Shown in pieces: positions 38,457 through 49,513 of a DNA stretch of 64,000 nt. The notes below the pieces were generated by a model. That model was not told the origin of the DNA and did not search any database. It saw only the letters and a program-made list of their open reading frames with translations. This DNA is from Numida meleagris. Its lineage: Eukaryota > Chordata > Aves > Galliformes > Numididae. The stretch is taken from NCBI RefSeq assembly GCF_002078875.1, contig NC_034419.1:19965516-20029515 (forward strand). The letters run 5' to 3'. Position 1 is the stretch's first letter. Each line of letters begins with the position of its first letter. The position numbers were made by a program, and so were the translations under genes.

Positions 38457-41400
38457 ACAGACATAAAAATTAATTTGGATCAGAAAAGATACAAGTTCTT
38501 TCATGGTAGCATTTCTACTTTGTGCACTGGACAATAACATGAAACAACAAAGAATGAACCTAGCCTATATCAGCTGGCGTCATATTCACTCTCTCTCACA
38601 TCAGAGAATGGCATTGCTAAGAGCTCATAATACGTACAAAAGCCACATGCACCAAGTGCTGCACAAATCCAGGAGATAAAGGAAACAAAGCAACTGCACT
38701 GTACAGCCATAGGCAGAAGTTTCCATACATCAGCTACCAAAACAACACCAAGTTCTTACAAAGGAAGACAGAGAAGAAATAGACACAGAAGACCTGTGTC
38801 TATTTCAGTTTGACTAATGCATGGTTTTATGTATTCACCATGGTCCCTACTCCTTAGGGAAGGAACTGTTCTGAGAATTAATGGTAGACAGAACGTCCTA
38901 TCAAAATAACATATGGAGTTTCACTGTAAGTGAAACAGACATCTCTTCTTTGCAGATGAAGAAATGGCTTTGGACCTGGGCAGAACATGGGCATGAGCAA
39001 CCACAGTAATTCTGCCAGAACTATAAGTCAGGCCAAGCACAGTGTCTCTTTCATTTCTATATAGGAAGCGTATGTCCAACCTGTAATTACAGTTCTGCCA
39101 GCTGTTCAAATTAGACAGCAAGGATGTGTTTAAACTGCTGATGTTGATAAGCCATTTTAATGTCATTCTGAATTGAGGTAAGAACCCAATATAAGCTTTG
39201 TAATCTGCCTCAGTAGGTTGGAGATGAAATAGATGAGATAGCATGATTTAAAAGGAAAGTATCATCCCTTTGAGGGGTCCAAATCATAAAACACCAGTGT
39301 TGTCACTGGTAGGACCCCAGGATGTACTGTAAATAACTGAGATGTCATTAATTTTGCACTATTCACTCAAAAATATTTCTCTTTGTTTTATAGCATGTGA
39401 ATTCATCATTTATTTCACACAGTCAGAGGAAAATAAAAGGTTTAAAATGACAACAGTTACATAAGAAATGAAAACGGTTGCAAAGGAGTCACTTGAAATG
39501 GAAAACATATTTAGACTTGGATTTTCTAACAAGGGAGGAGTGCAAGTCTCCCTTTCAAATAGGACCTCAGTCTAGATTTAGGCATCAGCTCTCACTTTGA
39601 CTTGAGCTAAATAGTTACGTCTGTTGAGCACTCGGACTTCAGGCACTTCAGGTCTTAGGTCCTGTTCAAAGCCAGCAGGTCAAGGGCTCCTAAACACCTT
39701 AGTCATCTATGAAATTGGTATTTCACCTTCTCCATAGTTCTGGTACTTCTGCAAAACATCTGTGTTTTATCAGTGTGTATCAGTGTACATCCTTCAAATC
39801 TGTGATCAAAAGCCCTCTGTACACAGCAAGGTTTCACTAGTGTGGAGACAGACCCACAGTCAGTAAAAACTATCCCATGGGAATTTTGTCTCCTTACAAA
39901 TCCTAACTGAAATATTAACAACTGACCTGGCAGAACACATTCCACCCTGCAGAAATAACATACTGTACTATACAGTTATTGGAATCCATCCTCTATGATT
40001 AGATCAATACATTATGACTCAGATGTCAGGTCAATAGTTTACAAATTTTTCTTACTATATAGCTTTATTACAGCCATCTGTAAATATAATACAATAGCAT
40101 AACATCACACAGAGAAACTACTGGGAAAAGGGAAAAAGGTAAAGAAAATATAATCAGAAAAGGATGAATTTCATCACCAAATATCTCAATCCTGCAAATT
40201 CACAAATTCTGCAGCATCTTCACTGTCTCTAGGTAGACTGCCCACAAGTCTTAGGATGTGAGCACTGTCTGTGAAAAAACCCACGTGTATGACAATTACA
40301 TTATTTTGATTCTAAGATACTGGCATATATTTCTTTTTAGTGTAACTGTAAACATTAGTGATGTTGCCCATCGGCTGTGATTTCATAATATGAAGCTCGT
40401 GCTACAGCAGACAGCTTATACTCACTTATTGTTTTATATACTGCTTCCTGAGAACAGAAGAAGTTAATTTTTATCTACAGGTACATGTAGCAGCTTTTCC
40501 TATACCAATTTCAGTAGCAGCTGAAAGAATATCTAGCCTGCTTATGCCTCTGAACAATTTGAAGTCGAACATCTGTACCTTCTTCCTTTGGGCAGCATCA
40601 TTTCAGCACCTAGGAAACAAACTGGTACCGAGAGCGTGGCAGGTTCTGTCTATGAGGCTGTGAGATGGGGGTCTGTCTCTTGTCTCTTACCACAGATTTC
40701 CTGTAACCTTGCTGGATTGCTTCATCTTTCTTTTCACATCAGTTTTGCGTCTCTGAGGATAATCCATACCTCCCTTCCTGTTTTCTGTTCGCCTTTATTT
40801 TAACTTCTGTGAGATCAAAGCTGCCTTATATGCCTTCACAAATGACTCTGCTTACTGGTGCTCTGTGTTACTATAACACAGAGATCACTAGTGCTGGTCC
40901 CTGAGTTCTGCCAGTTAATAAACACTTCAGATTCAGTAGGAAGTTCTGCTTTGCACTGATGGGAGAGACATTCCTTGCATTGTGTGAATGTACAAAACAA
41001 AGGCTGAGAAGGGATATGAACACACTCTATAAATACAACCTGGAGGTAAACACCAGAGAAGGAAAAGAACTATTTTAAGGAAAAGGACAATGTAATCCCA
41101 AGAATAAATGGCCATGAATCTGGTTAGGAAACTAGAAGGACTGAGAAGAGTAAGAGGTTCTCAGCTTCCTGAAGGAATAGCAGGAAAGCTACCTAAAATG
41201 ATTTAAGATATAATTTGATGCAATGATAAAAGAAGTAATATGACCTTGTGATCTGTAACAATGGATATTGCTTTTAATAATGAAGGTAATAACATTCAGC
41301 CTTATGCTCCGAAGAAAGAAAACTGCTAATAAAATTTCAGTTTACAACTGAACAATCTGATATTCCTTGCACTGCACACCCACTGACGCAATGATCTTGT

Positions 41401-42319
41401 CTGATACAATATGAGAGCTGCTTTTTTTTTAATATAACAGAGAGATGGAGAAAGAGCGGTTGGAGCATCATGCCTAAAATGATTTCGGCTGGCTTGCTTA
41501 ACCCTCAAATGAGTTCATCTTCCTGGGAGGGACTGAGTTCAGTCGAGATAGGATCAGGAAACAGAACAGAAATGTCACCACCTTTCGGACAGGAGAGTGT
41601 CCCACTCCCCACTCGAAGGGGAACAAGAGCCTTTCTATATAAACTCAGAGCAGCAGTAATGACATGCTGATACAACTGCAGAGGACTGAGTTTGAGCCTA
41701 AACAATCCTTTCTAGTACTGTATTCCCGTGCTTTGGCAAACAATGATTCACAGTTTCCCAACATATGACAGTGGTAAGGTGAAGCACCTAGCAGTGATAT
41801 CTCTGGACCTCAGGTTGTATCTGTGCAAGCGAGGTGCCCAGCAATATTCACTCTCTAGAATAAGGAAACATGGTGGAACAATTTAGGGCTAACACAAAAG
41901 CGACTATTTCTCTCCGTCTCTATCTCTATGCAACTTCAGATTTTTCTAACAAGTTCTAGAGTTAGCAGTAATGGTTTCCTGGATTGTTAGATTCTTTACA
42001 CACAGGCCTCATCCCTGAAAACCAGAAACAGTGGAGAATTTAAAGCTTGCCCCAGTTTTCTAGTGATTTCTTTTAACGTTTAGCTGTTGAAGGTCTTGTC
42101 TTTAGCAGTTGTTCCCTTCTGATCCTGTCTCTCACCTTCCCAGTTTCTATCAAGGAAATGATCTGGGAAATTAAGAGGAAGGAGGAAAGGGTTGGGCTTG
42201 CCTAGGAGAGAAAACTGTGCAAAAATAAACCCACCAAAACAAGCAAACGAACGAAAAAAACAACCAATACTTCCCCAAAATCCAATTTCTAAAGGAAAGC
42301 CGCAGAAAATTTCCTAGAG

Positions 42320-43060
42320 GCATTGTGAAGGACCGAGCGTGTCCGAGGGAGAACGGGTGCAGCGCCACTTTCCCCGGCAGGCACAGCCCTCCCGAGCCCC
42401 CTGCCCCTCCACGGCTCGTCGCTGCCCTGGCGGAGCCGGTGAGGGGGCATCCACAGCACAGGGCGCGCCGTGTCTCGCGGGGAGCCGGAGAAGCACCCAC
42501 CGAGGCGCGGGGAAGGGAAGGGCCGGCCGTGGACGCAGGGTGCCATCCCAGAGACAGGGCCCCAGAGGGATGCTGTCCAGCCGGCTGTGACGGCCCGAGG
42601 GAAGAAGGGTGCCGGTACCGCAGGAAGGATGCCCAGCCCCAGGGAAAAGATGCCCGGACGCGGAGAGCCGTGCCTGAGGAGCCGCGCACTCACCGGTGTT
42701 GTTCATCTTCCACCGCAACTTCCCTCGCTGGCTGCCCCGGGCGCTCAGAGCATGGTCCCGGGGCCGCCACCGCCCTCGCTCCTTGCGAACGCGCCCGGCG
42801 TTAGAGCCCCTCTGGGGGCATGGGAGCCCGGGCGGGGCAGCTGGACGCGGCGCGGCGGGCTGGGCAGGCAGCACTGCCGGCTCGGGGGCGGTCAGCGCTG
42901 CGGCGCGCCTCCGCCCTGCCCCGCGCGCGGCCCGTCGAGGGGCGGCGGCCGGCGCCGGCGCCCCACACGGCCGGCAGCGCGCGGGGGTAGGCCAGGCGGG
43001 GCCATCCCCTGCGGCGGGACGAGCCCCTGAATTACGCGGGGTGCGGGCGGGGGCAAGGGC
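42320..43060 (-). promoter_or_regulatory. FGD5: CpG island: FGD5 promoter and 5' untranslated region
   Basis: Sharp rise in G+C and CpG from about 42.32 kb to 43.06 kb in an otherwise AT-rich region, with the FGD5 start exon inside it. GC boxes are present (GCGGGCGGGGGC near 43042) and a TTTAAAT box lies at about 43081-43087, just outside the island on the upstream side. No transcription start can be fixed by eye. The island could also fire in the plus direction. Long open frames across it on both strands (for example 42314-43117 minus and 42696-43601 plus) are expected of stop-poor GC-rich DNA and are not called as genes. Confidence 0.85.
42694..42706 (-). CDS. FGD5: FGD5 exon 1, coding part (MNNT plus one base)
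   Basis: Minus strand reads GGAAG-ATG-AAC-AAC-ACC-G then the near-perfect donor GTGAGTG. The single leftover G joins AA at the start of the large exon to make GAA (Glu), giving MNNTEITKPPLAPKPK, and 119 + 1 nt of that exon then reads without stop into the Met at 31967. The ATG has A at -3, a better context than the downstream Met. The paralogue FGD6 also starts with a short leader running into an EIKKPPVAPKPK-like motif, so the extension looks ancestral rather than accidental. The exon is far too short for gene-finders that need long frames. Upstream of the ATG the frame stays open for 137 codons to 43117, but that is GC-rich leader and not proposed as protein. Confidence 0.82.
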
Positions 43061-43094
43061 AGATGCCCAAGGGCACAGAAATTTAAAGATGCAG

Positions 43095-43455
43095 CGGGCT
43101 GTCCTCTTCTCCTGCACCCCTTTCTTTTGCCCTCCCCTCTCCTCAATTTGGTGTTCCCCACCCCCTTTCCACCTCCCTCAGTCATTCTTTGTACACCCCT
43201 TCGTCCATTTTCCCTCCTCTCTTTCACTATCCTTCCTTTTTTTCCCTTACCTCCCGCCCTCCCCCCTCGCCATCCCATCTCCTCTCCCCACTTCCCTCCC
43301 TCCATTAGCTCCCTTCCTCCCCTCACTCCCATCCATCCCTCCCTCCCTCCATCTTTCCATCCCTTCCCACCCTCATTCTTTTCCCCCTCGTCAGCTTTTT
43401 CCTCCCATATGTCTTTCTTTTCCCTCTGACTCCCCTATTCCCCTCCCTCGGTTCC
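43095..43455 (+). repeat. polypyrimidine (CT-rich) tract beside the promoter
   Basis: About 360 bases that are overwhelmingly C and T on the plus strand with CCTCCCTCCATC-like units, directly upstream of the FGD5 CpG island. Low complexity; open frames in it (43127-43429 plus) are artefacts. Read in the gene's direction it is G/A-rich. Confidence 0.9.
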
Positions 43456-44224
43456 CCATGGGACAGGACCGCCCCTGCCTGGTAAAACCGGGGTCAGAAG
43501 GCTCGGAGAAGCCGCCCCCAAATTACCCAATCCCGCCCCGGCGCGGGGGTTTGCCCCTGGTTGGAGAGCAACCCTGTGGAGCCGGCAGCACCTGCCGCTG
43601 AAGCGGTATCTAGGAGAAGCGGAGCCCTAGTCCGCCCCTCACATACAAATCGTGCTTGCTCGGAGCAGTTTCAGACGATACCAGTCGGTTGCCTTTTTCC
43701 CCTCTCCCATAAAACAGCTTCCGGCTCAGTGAAGTTGACAGTCATGCTGTGTCTGGGCGCTTCTCCCTGGTAAGCAGCAGTAACCCCCAGAAAAGGTTGG
43801 ATCGCTCCCCTGCTCTCAATAAGGGCTTGATATAGCCCTGCTACCCTTCCCAGTGGAGCTGTCATTGCTCGCACAAGAAAGTGTAACATTCCGAATTTCC
43901 CTCCCCTGGTAGAGAAACCCCAGGATGACTGGGGTTTTCTTCCCTTGTCAGGTAAGACCCATTCCCCCAAAGGTCAGGGTGGATGCTTGGGGCCATCCCT
44001 GAGCCCTGTATGCCAGCACAACAGGCCTGCCTGGAGTGCCCAGGCTGGTGTATGCATGAAGCTATAAGGTCCTGCCTTTACATCTTGGATCTCACAGAAA
44101 TCAGGACTACTGCTAACACTATCCAGAGAAACTTTTAGATGCTGTTAGCTTTGCAAAGTGCCTAATAACTAATGTCATTCTGCTGGCAGATAGATGTTCC
44201 ATAGTATAGCCAAAGTTCTTGAGG
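43456..44224. other. FGD5 upstream flank
   Basis: Moderately CpG-rich to about 43.65 kb (shoulder of the island), then ordinary sequence. No gene or repeat recognised before the CR1 copy that follows. Confidence 0.6.
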
Positions 44225-45282
44225 GCTTGAGACTGGTATCCAGGGATGACTGGTTCTGATGTCTAGGGGATCCTGGTTGTATTGCTACACCAGCCACTAG
44301 CGGGGCTCCCCAGGGCTCCATTTTAGGGCCAGTTCTCTTTAACATTTTCATAAATGACTTGGATGTAGGACAGTAAGGTGTTTAGAGCAGTTTGCTGACT
44401 ACTAAATTAGAAGGAGCTGTTGTCTCTGTTGAAGGTGGAGAGGCCTTACAGAGATATCTAGACAAATTAAAGAACTGGGCAATCACCAACTGCATGAAGT
44501 TTAACAAGAGCAAACACCAGATTCTGCACCTGGGAAGGGTCAATCCTGGCTATACATACACACAGTCTGAGGGATAAGACACTGAAGAGCAGCCCCACTG
44601 AAAGGGATCTGGGGGTCTTGCTCAATAAGAAGTTGAACGTGAGTCAAGTGCGGCCAGGCAGCCAGGAGGGCCAACTGCATCCTGGGGTGCATTGAGCACA
44701 ACATTGTTAGCTGGTTGAGGGAAGTGATTGTCTTGCTCTGCACTGCACTAGTACAGCCTCACCTCAAGCACTGTGTGCCGTTTTGTGTGCCACAGCACAA
44801 AAAGGACATAAAGATACTAGAGAGTGTCCAAAGGAGGGCTACAAAGATGGTGCAGGGTCTAGGGGAGAATATATTTGAGGAGTGGCTGAAGTCTCATTTG
44901 TTCAGCCCAGAGAGGAAGAGACTGAAGGGAGACCTCGTGGTGGCCTACTGCTTCCCAATGAGAGGGAGCTGAGGGGCAGGCAGAGAGAGACGCTGATCTT
45001 TTATCTCTGGTTACAGTGATAGAGCCAGAGGGAATAGCACGGAGCTATGATAGAGGAGGGTCAGGTTGGATATCAGGAAAAGGTTCTTCACCGAGAGGGT
45101 GTGAACAGCCTCCACAGGGAAGTGGTCACGACACCAAGCTTACCAGAGTTCAAGAAATGCCTGGACTATGCTCTCAGACGTATGGGTCTGATTTTTGGGT
45201 GGTCCGGTGTGCAGTCAGGAGTTGGACTCTACGATTCTTATGGGTCCCTTCTAACTCAGGACATTCTATAATTCTGTGACTT
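44225..45282 (+). mobile_element. CR1 LINE, about 1 kb, with reverse-transcriptase remnant
   Basis: Starts inside the reverse transcriptase region (GCTCCCCAGGGCTCCATTTT followed by AGGGCCAGTTCTCTTTAACA, encoding the [12 protein letters not shown] core) and runs through VIVLLCTALVQPHLKHC and LESVQRRATKMVQG to the 3' end (GGACATTCTATAATTCTGTG). Several stops and frameshifts. 5' truncated. Confidence 0.95.
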
Positions 45283-47581
45283 CTAAGCGAGCATTTGAAA
45301 TCCTGTATGATTTGGGATGTATGTAAATTCACAGTAGCACCCTTTTATTACGTCTCTGAGTTAGAAAGGGAGATGGACATGCCTAGGTCTCTATGCCTTC
45401 ATAGTGTAGCACGCCTTGTGCATGTCCAGGTGTGTGGAATGAAGTGCATTTTCCTGGCCCACTTATGGCCAGCAGTCATACAACTTTCCCCCACCTTCAT
45501 GTATTGGTCCCTCCTTTCCCACTCCTGAGCTGGGACTTAACAACAAGGAGCCAACTCCTGCTTCTGGTGTTATGTCAGTAGCTTGGAGCCAGGCTGAGTG
45601 CAAGCATTGCCGATTGTTAGTTCTGTGACACAGCTCTTGAAAGAGCCGAGTGCTTCTCACAAGTTGCTGTCCGTCCTCAAATCTGACTTCTTCCACAAAG
45701 GGCAGGGTGCCTGGGTACCTTCAGGAGTCACTGACTTCTCTCTCTCAATCAGATCTGATTCGTTTGAACTTTGAATTGGTTTGCATTGGTTAAAAATGCA
45801 ACATGTACACTGCTAAGAGACACTGCACTGTACACCAAGAAATATATTCTTGAGCAGCTCAGAGTAATTTTGGACCCCAAGGACCATGCTTGATGGGCAA
45901 CTAAGCTACAGTTTGGGTGCAACAGAGATAAAGAAATAGACATCTATGTAGTGATTGCTATCTTTAAAAAAAAAAAACAGAGTATATTTACTAAGCAAAA
46001 GGCTTACGTTCTCTTTATTGTCAGTCTAGAAGACAATTCAAGGTGTAATTTCTTGCACTAACATGATGAAAAGCATTAGGACCTCTACACCTAAATGCAA
46101 GTAATAACCATATAATATCTGCTTGAAATTTGCATCTAACCATCTTAAAAAATAATGGAAAATGATCTGTATTAAAAAAGGAAGAATTGAAAGGTGAATG
46201 GATGTGAATACATCCAGAAGATGTTGAAGGGTCAAATTAAACTTCTGCAGCCAAAGTAAGAAGCACTTCTTTTGCAAGCATCTATTGAAAGAAAGAGTAC
46301 TGAAGGGTTAGAGGCCACACAACAGAAAATAATCCTTGCAGCAAGCAGGGTCCAGTGCAGAAGAATCATCTTTTTTCAGGGAAAATCAATTACTTAATTG
46401 ACTAGAAGTGAAATCAACACATCTATTTCCATTACTCAAATAGCGAAACAAATGAAACATCTTTTTAAAAATAATTCTGATTTTTAATAATGACTTTACA
46501 AAGAATTTCCTTCAAAATATAATCCAAATATCTAATTTTTGATGAATTGTTAAACTCAGGTGAACTATACGAACTTGTAGGTCCCAATCCAGTAGGTCAT
46601 TTTAGTATGTGCTTAAATCTGTGCAAGTGGTTAATCCATTTTAAGCAGTGCTACTCTGTATACTTATGTGCTAAAGCAGATCTGAGCTATCTAGCATGTT
46701 AGAATCTTACTTTTTATCACTGAAACATTAACTAGCGCTCTACTTGCCATCTTAACGAAGCTCTAGAGACTATCATACTACACTACCTATGCATCCTAAT
46801 TATTATTTTTCAGCCTTTTAATGTTGTTACACAGAGATGTTCTTGAAGATGAGGTCTACTTTATTATAAGCAGTATTTCTGAGCATTTTTCATCATCCTT
46901 CACTCTACTGTCTCTATAAAAGGGCCTGTATTTACTGTTTTGGTGACAGTGGCCTTATTAAAAGAAAATTTCTGGCATCATACTACGAATACAGCACTGG
47001 GAGAAGAGCAGTTACCTTGCAAATTGCACTGAACTAAGCTTCCTACTTTCTTCTAGGTACAATTTCAGAAACAGATATCACTTCACAAATCTTTACATTA
47101 ACCTGGTATTAGCTGCCTGAGAAATCACAAGTTTTCATGTTATTTTGATTTTTCCTTATGTATTTTAGCAGGTACGGTGCCACCTAGGAAACTGTTGGAC
47201 AGGAAGAGGCAGTCCAGCAACACTCATCACCCTTGGTGATCTGGCAAAGCCCAGGTGTGTGAATTCAAAGGTCAGAATACATACAACAGCTAATCGCTTA
47301 TGTTTGTCTCTGTAAGTGTGTCTAGATATCTGAAAAGCTTCCTATGTGGGGTAAAGTCTCTTATGTGGGCATGGATTAATGCTAATTAGACCCTGTGTAC
47401 ATTATTGTACTTAAGCATTTCAGTTAGTCAAGGTTAAACTTGTGCTGCATGTTACAAAAAGTGAAATCATTCACTTGAAGTGGGATGGAATAGTGAATAC
47501 AGGATAATAACCAGATGCCTCCTTTGCAAAGGCAGATAAAATGAAATGTAAAATATGGGCAGCTCTGATGAGGTGAATATA
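45283..47581. other. intergenic, nothing recognised
   Basis: AT-rich unique sequence between a CR1 and the mariner. Open frames are short and not family-like. A few A runs (near 45966) only. Confidence 0.5.
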
Positions 47582-48002
47582 CAAGGTTGGTTCTGAAAGT
47601 AATGCCTCCTATGTTACAGTGTTGGCCCATGATGTCAGAGCCACATGTCACTGGTATGGCAGCAGAGGTTGAACCTTCCCACCAACATTCCATTACATTT
47701 TTCTGCCATGTGACAGATGGCAGCAGAGGGGCAAAACAGCATCTGACACAAAAGCATGTATGGAGCAAAGGTGTGGAACTCATTTATTCCATGCTGGAAA
47801 AGTGGCATCCATTGACATTCATCAACACTTTCTGAGCATTTATGGTGACCAAACAGCCGATGTTGCACAGTGAGTGACTATGTTAAAAGATAGTGTTTTG
47901 TAGCTAAGTTGCTCTACAGATTAGCGTTATTGTGCTCTTTGTATTTGTTGTAGTTTCAAGGGAAATAAATAGGAGGCATTACTTTCACAGTGAACTACAC
48001 TG
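47582..48002 (+). mobile_element. Galluhop-type mariner, internal-deletion derivative
   Basis: Inverted terminal repeats match perfectly over 17 bp: TGAAAGTAATGCCTCCT at 47594-47610 and its complement at 47971-47987, and TA flanks both ends, as expected for mariner/Tc1 insertion. At about 420 bp it is far shorter than an autonomous mariner (about 1.2-1.3 kb). What remains of the transposase is the N-terminal region with stops (for example EKWHPLTFINTF). The catalytic D,D34D region is deleted, so it could move only with help from another copy. The chicken mariner family Galluhop has this terminal sequence. Confidence 0.88.
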
Positions 48003-49059
48003 TAATAGCCACCTGCAGTAGATACTGGTAGGTAAAGTCTCCTTGGATATTCATCACTGCTGTGATGGAATAGCATTGGGGGTTGTTGCAGAGTGATGTC
48101 TTTGCTGCCTGATGACAAATTCCTGAGTCTGTGGTATTTTTTATGTCCTACAGGGACTAGTGTGTAATCTCCCCTTCACTTCCTTTACTTCTTTCTCCTC
48201 TCTACTCAAAAGCCTGACTCACACCAGGAGGCTTAAAGCCAGAACAGTAGAGTGCTGTATATCAAACCAAGGACCTGTCAGACATACATCAGTCTTAGTC
48301 CTGAAGAACTTACATCCTAAACAAAAGGAAGAGAAGGCAAACAAAAATGGAATGGAGAGGAAGAGAAGAGTAAGATGGTTATAGGGACAACTTGCTGAAT
48401 GTTCTTTCCTGCATCTAGCAGTTTGCTACTTACTTGGCTCTGCGCCTTTCTATCTTTTTGCAGTAAAGATTTTTGCTAAAAGAAAAGTATTAACAATTTC
48501 CAGTCACGCATAAACAGCCCTGAAAACATGCTGTCCATTCTCTAGGTAAGGGAGTTCAAAGACTGCAGGAGATAATAGATTTTGAAGGATGGTTGATGTA
48601 TACAGACCCCATAATGCTCTAGGGAAGGATAGTAGATAGAGCTTTTCAACTGACCAGATACATAGTTCTCAAATCTTTGCTCAATTTTTATTTGTTTTAC
48701 CCAGGCAAAGCTTCCTTTGATTTAAGTTGCTTGAGAAAGGATGTGTCCACAAACATGTCTATCTTTAATCAGTGAGACATGTTGATCATGCAGTTGAAAG
48801 CACATGGTGCCCATATTTGCAATGCATAGAGCTCATGAGCTCTACAGACAACAAAGAGAAAAGTAGCTAAAAATGCCCTTGCATGGATCTACCTACTGCA
48901 CTCAGCCTTGTTTTCATCTGGTGTTTCAATCCCTCTGAGATACTGTTACACGAATCACCAGGGAAAATAATATCACAGAGAATCAAATAGTGGGCTGGGA
49001 GCTGAAGGACTGCAGATAACTGGGTCAGGCATCACATGAAGTGAGACTGATATGCAAGT

Positions 49060-49260
49060 CAGGAGCAATGTCACTAAGAGTCAAATGTTGTGCAGGTGTA
49101 AAACTGATGTCAATGAAAGAAAATTGGGCACTGAGTACAAAAGGCTGAGTCTTGGCACAAACAACATCAACAGGAGTTCTAGCTTCAGTGAAACCAGAAC
49201 TGAATTTCACTCCTGGAGGGCAGCAAACACTCTCACTAAATTCTGTCTGAAAAACAAAAC
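49060..49260 (+). repeat. possible ancient amniote interspersed repeat
   Basis: Text such as CAGGTGTAAAACTGATGTCA followed by ATGAAAG, and TTTCACTCCTGGAGG, resembles old amniote repeats built of 'gtgtaaaactgatgtcaatg'-like phrases. Heavily diverged. It overlaps a 162-codon minus-strand open frame (49025-49513) that I do not accept as a gene. Confidence 0.3.
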
Positions 49261-49513
49261 AAAAAACAGCTGAAGAAATTATGACTGGTTTCCTGCATTT
49301 GATGGGACCATGTATCTGATACCCCCAACGCATGCATGTCTCCCCCAGCAGTGAATCATCAAGAGAAAAAGTTACAGCAACAATGACTACTGCTACCTCA
49401 GAGCATTGTTCTGAACCATAACATTTAACGACATGCCACATTTTTTTTATCAGGGCCGTATTCTGGGTGCAGTGTGGCATGTGAGAGGTGCATATAAGAA
49501 TGAAGCCAAACAC

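Larger units (their letters stand above)
32087..42693 (-). other. FGD5: FGD5 intron 1 (about 10.6 kb)
   Basis: Lies between donor G|GTGAGT at 42693 and acceptor CTCCAG at 32087. Contains a short CR1 terminus, a TA microsatellite and one LTR-like repeat; the rest is AT-rich and unrecognised. In endothelial genes first introns often hold enhancers, but I saw nothing decisive. Small open frames here were not supported. Confidence 0.8.

Noticed and set aside
42314..43117. 267-codon minus-strand open frame spanning the CpG island, in frame with the FGD5 start
   Set aside because: Stop-poor GC-rich DNA is open in several frames here. Only the last few codons before the donor fit the spliced protein, and the upstream part looks like 5' leader.
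42696..43601. 301-codon plus-strand open frame over the island and pyrimidine tract
   Set aside because: The protein is Pro/Ser/Phe low complexity dictated by the C/T tract and Arg/Gly/Ala from GC-rich DNA. No family resemblance.
49025..49513. 162-codon minus-strand open frame
   Set aside because: It overlaps a probable ancient repeat; composition is not gene-like and no motif was recognised.
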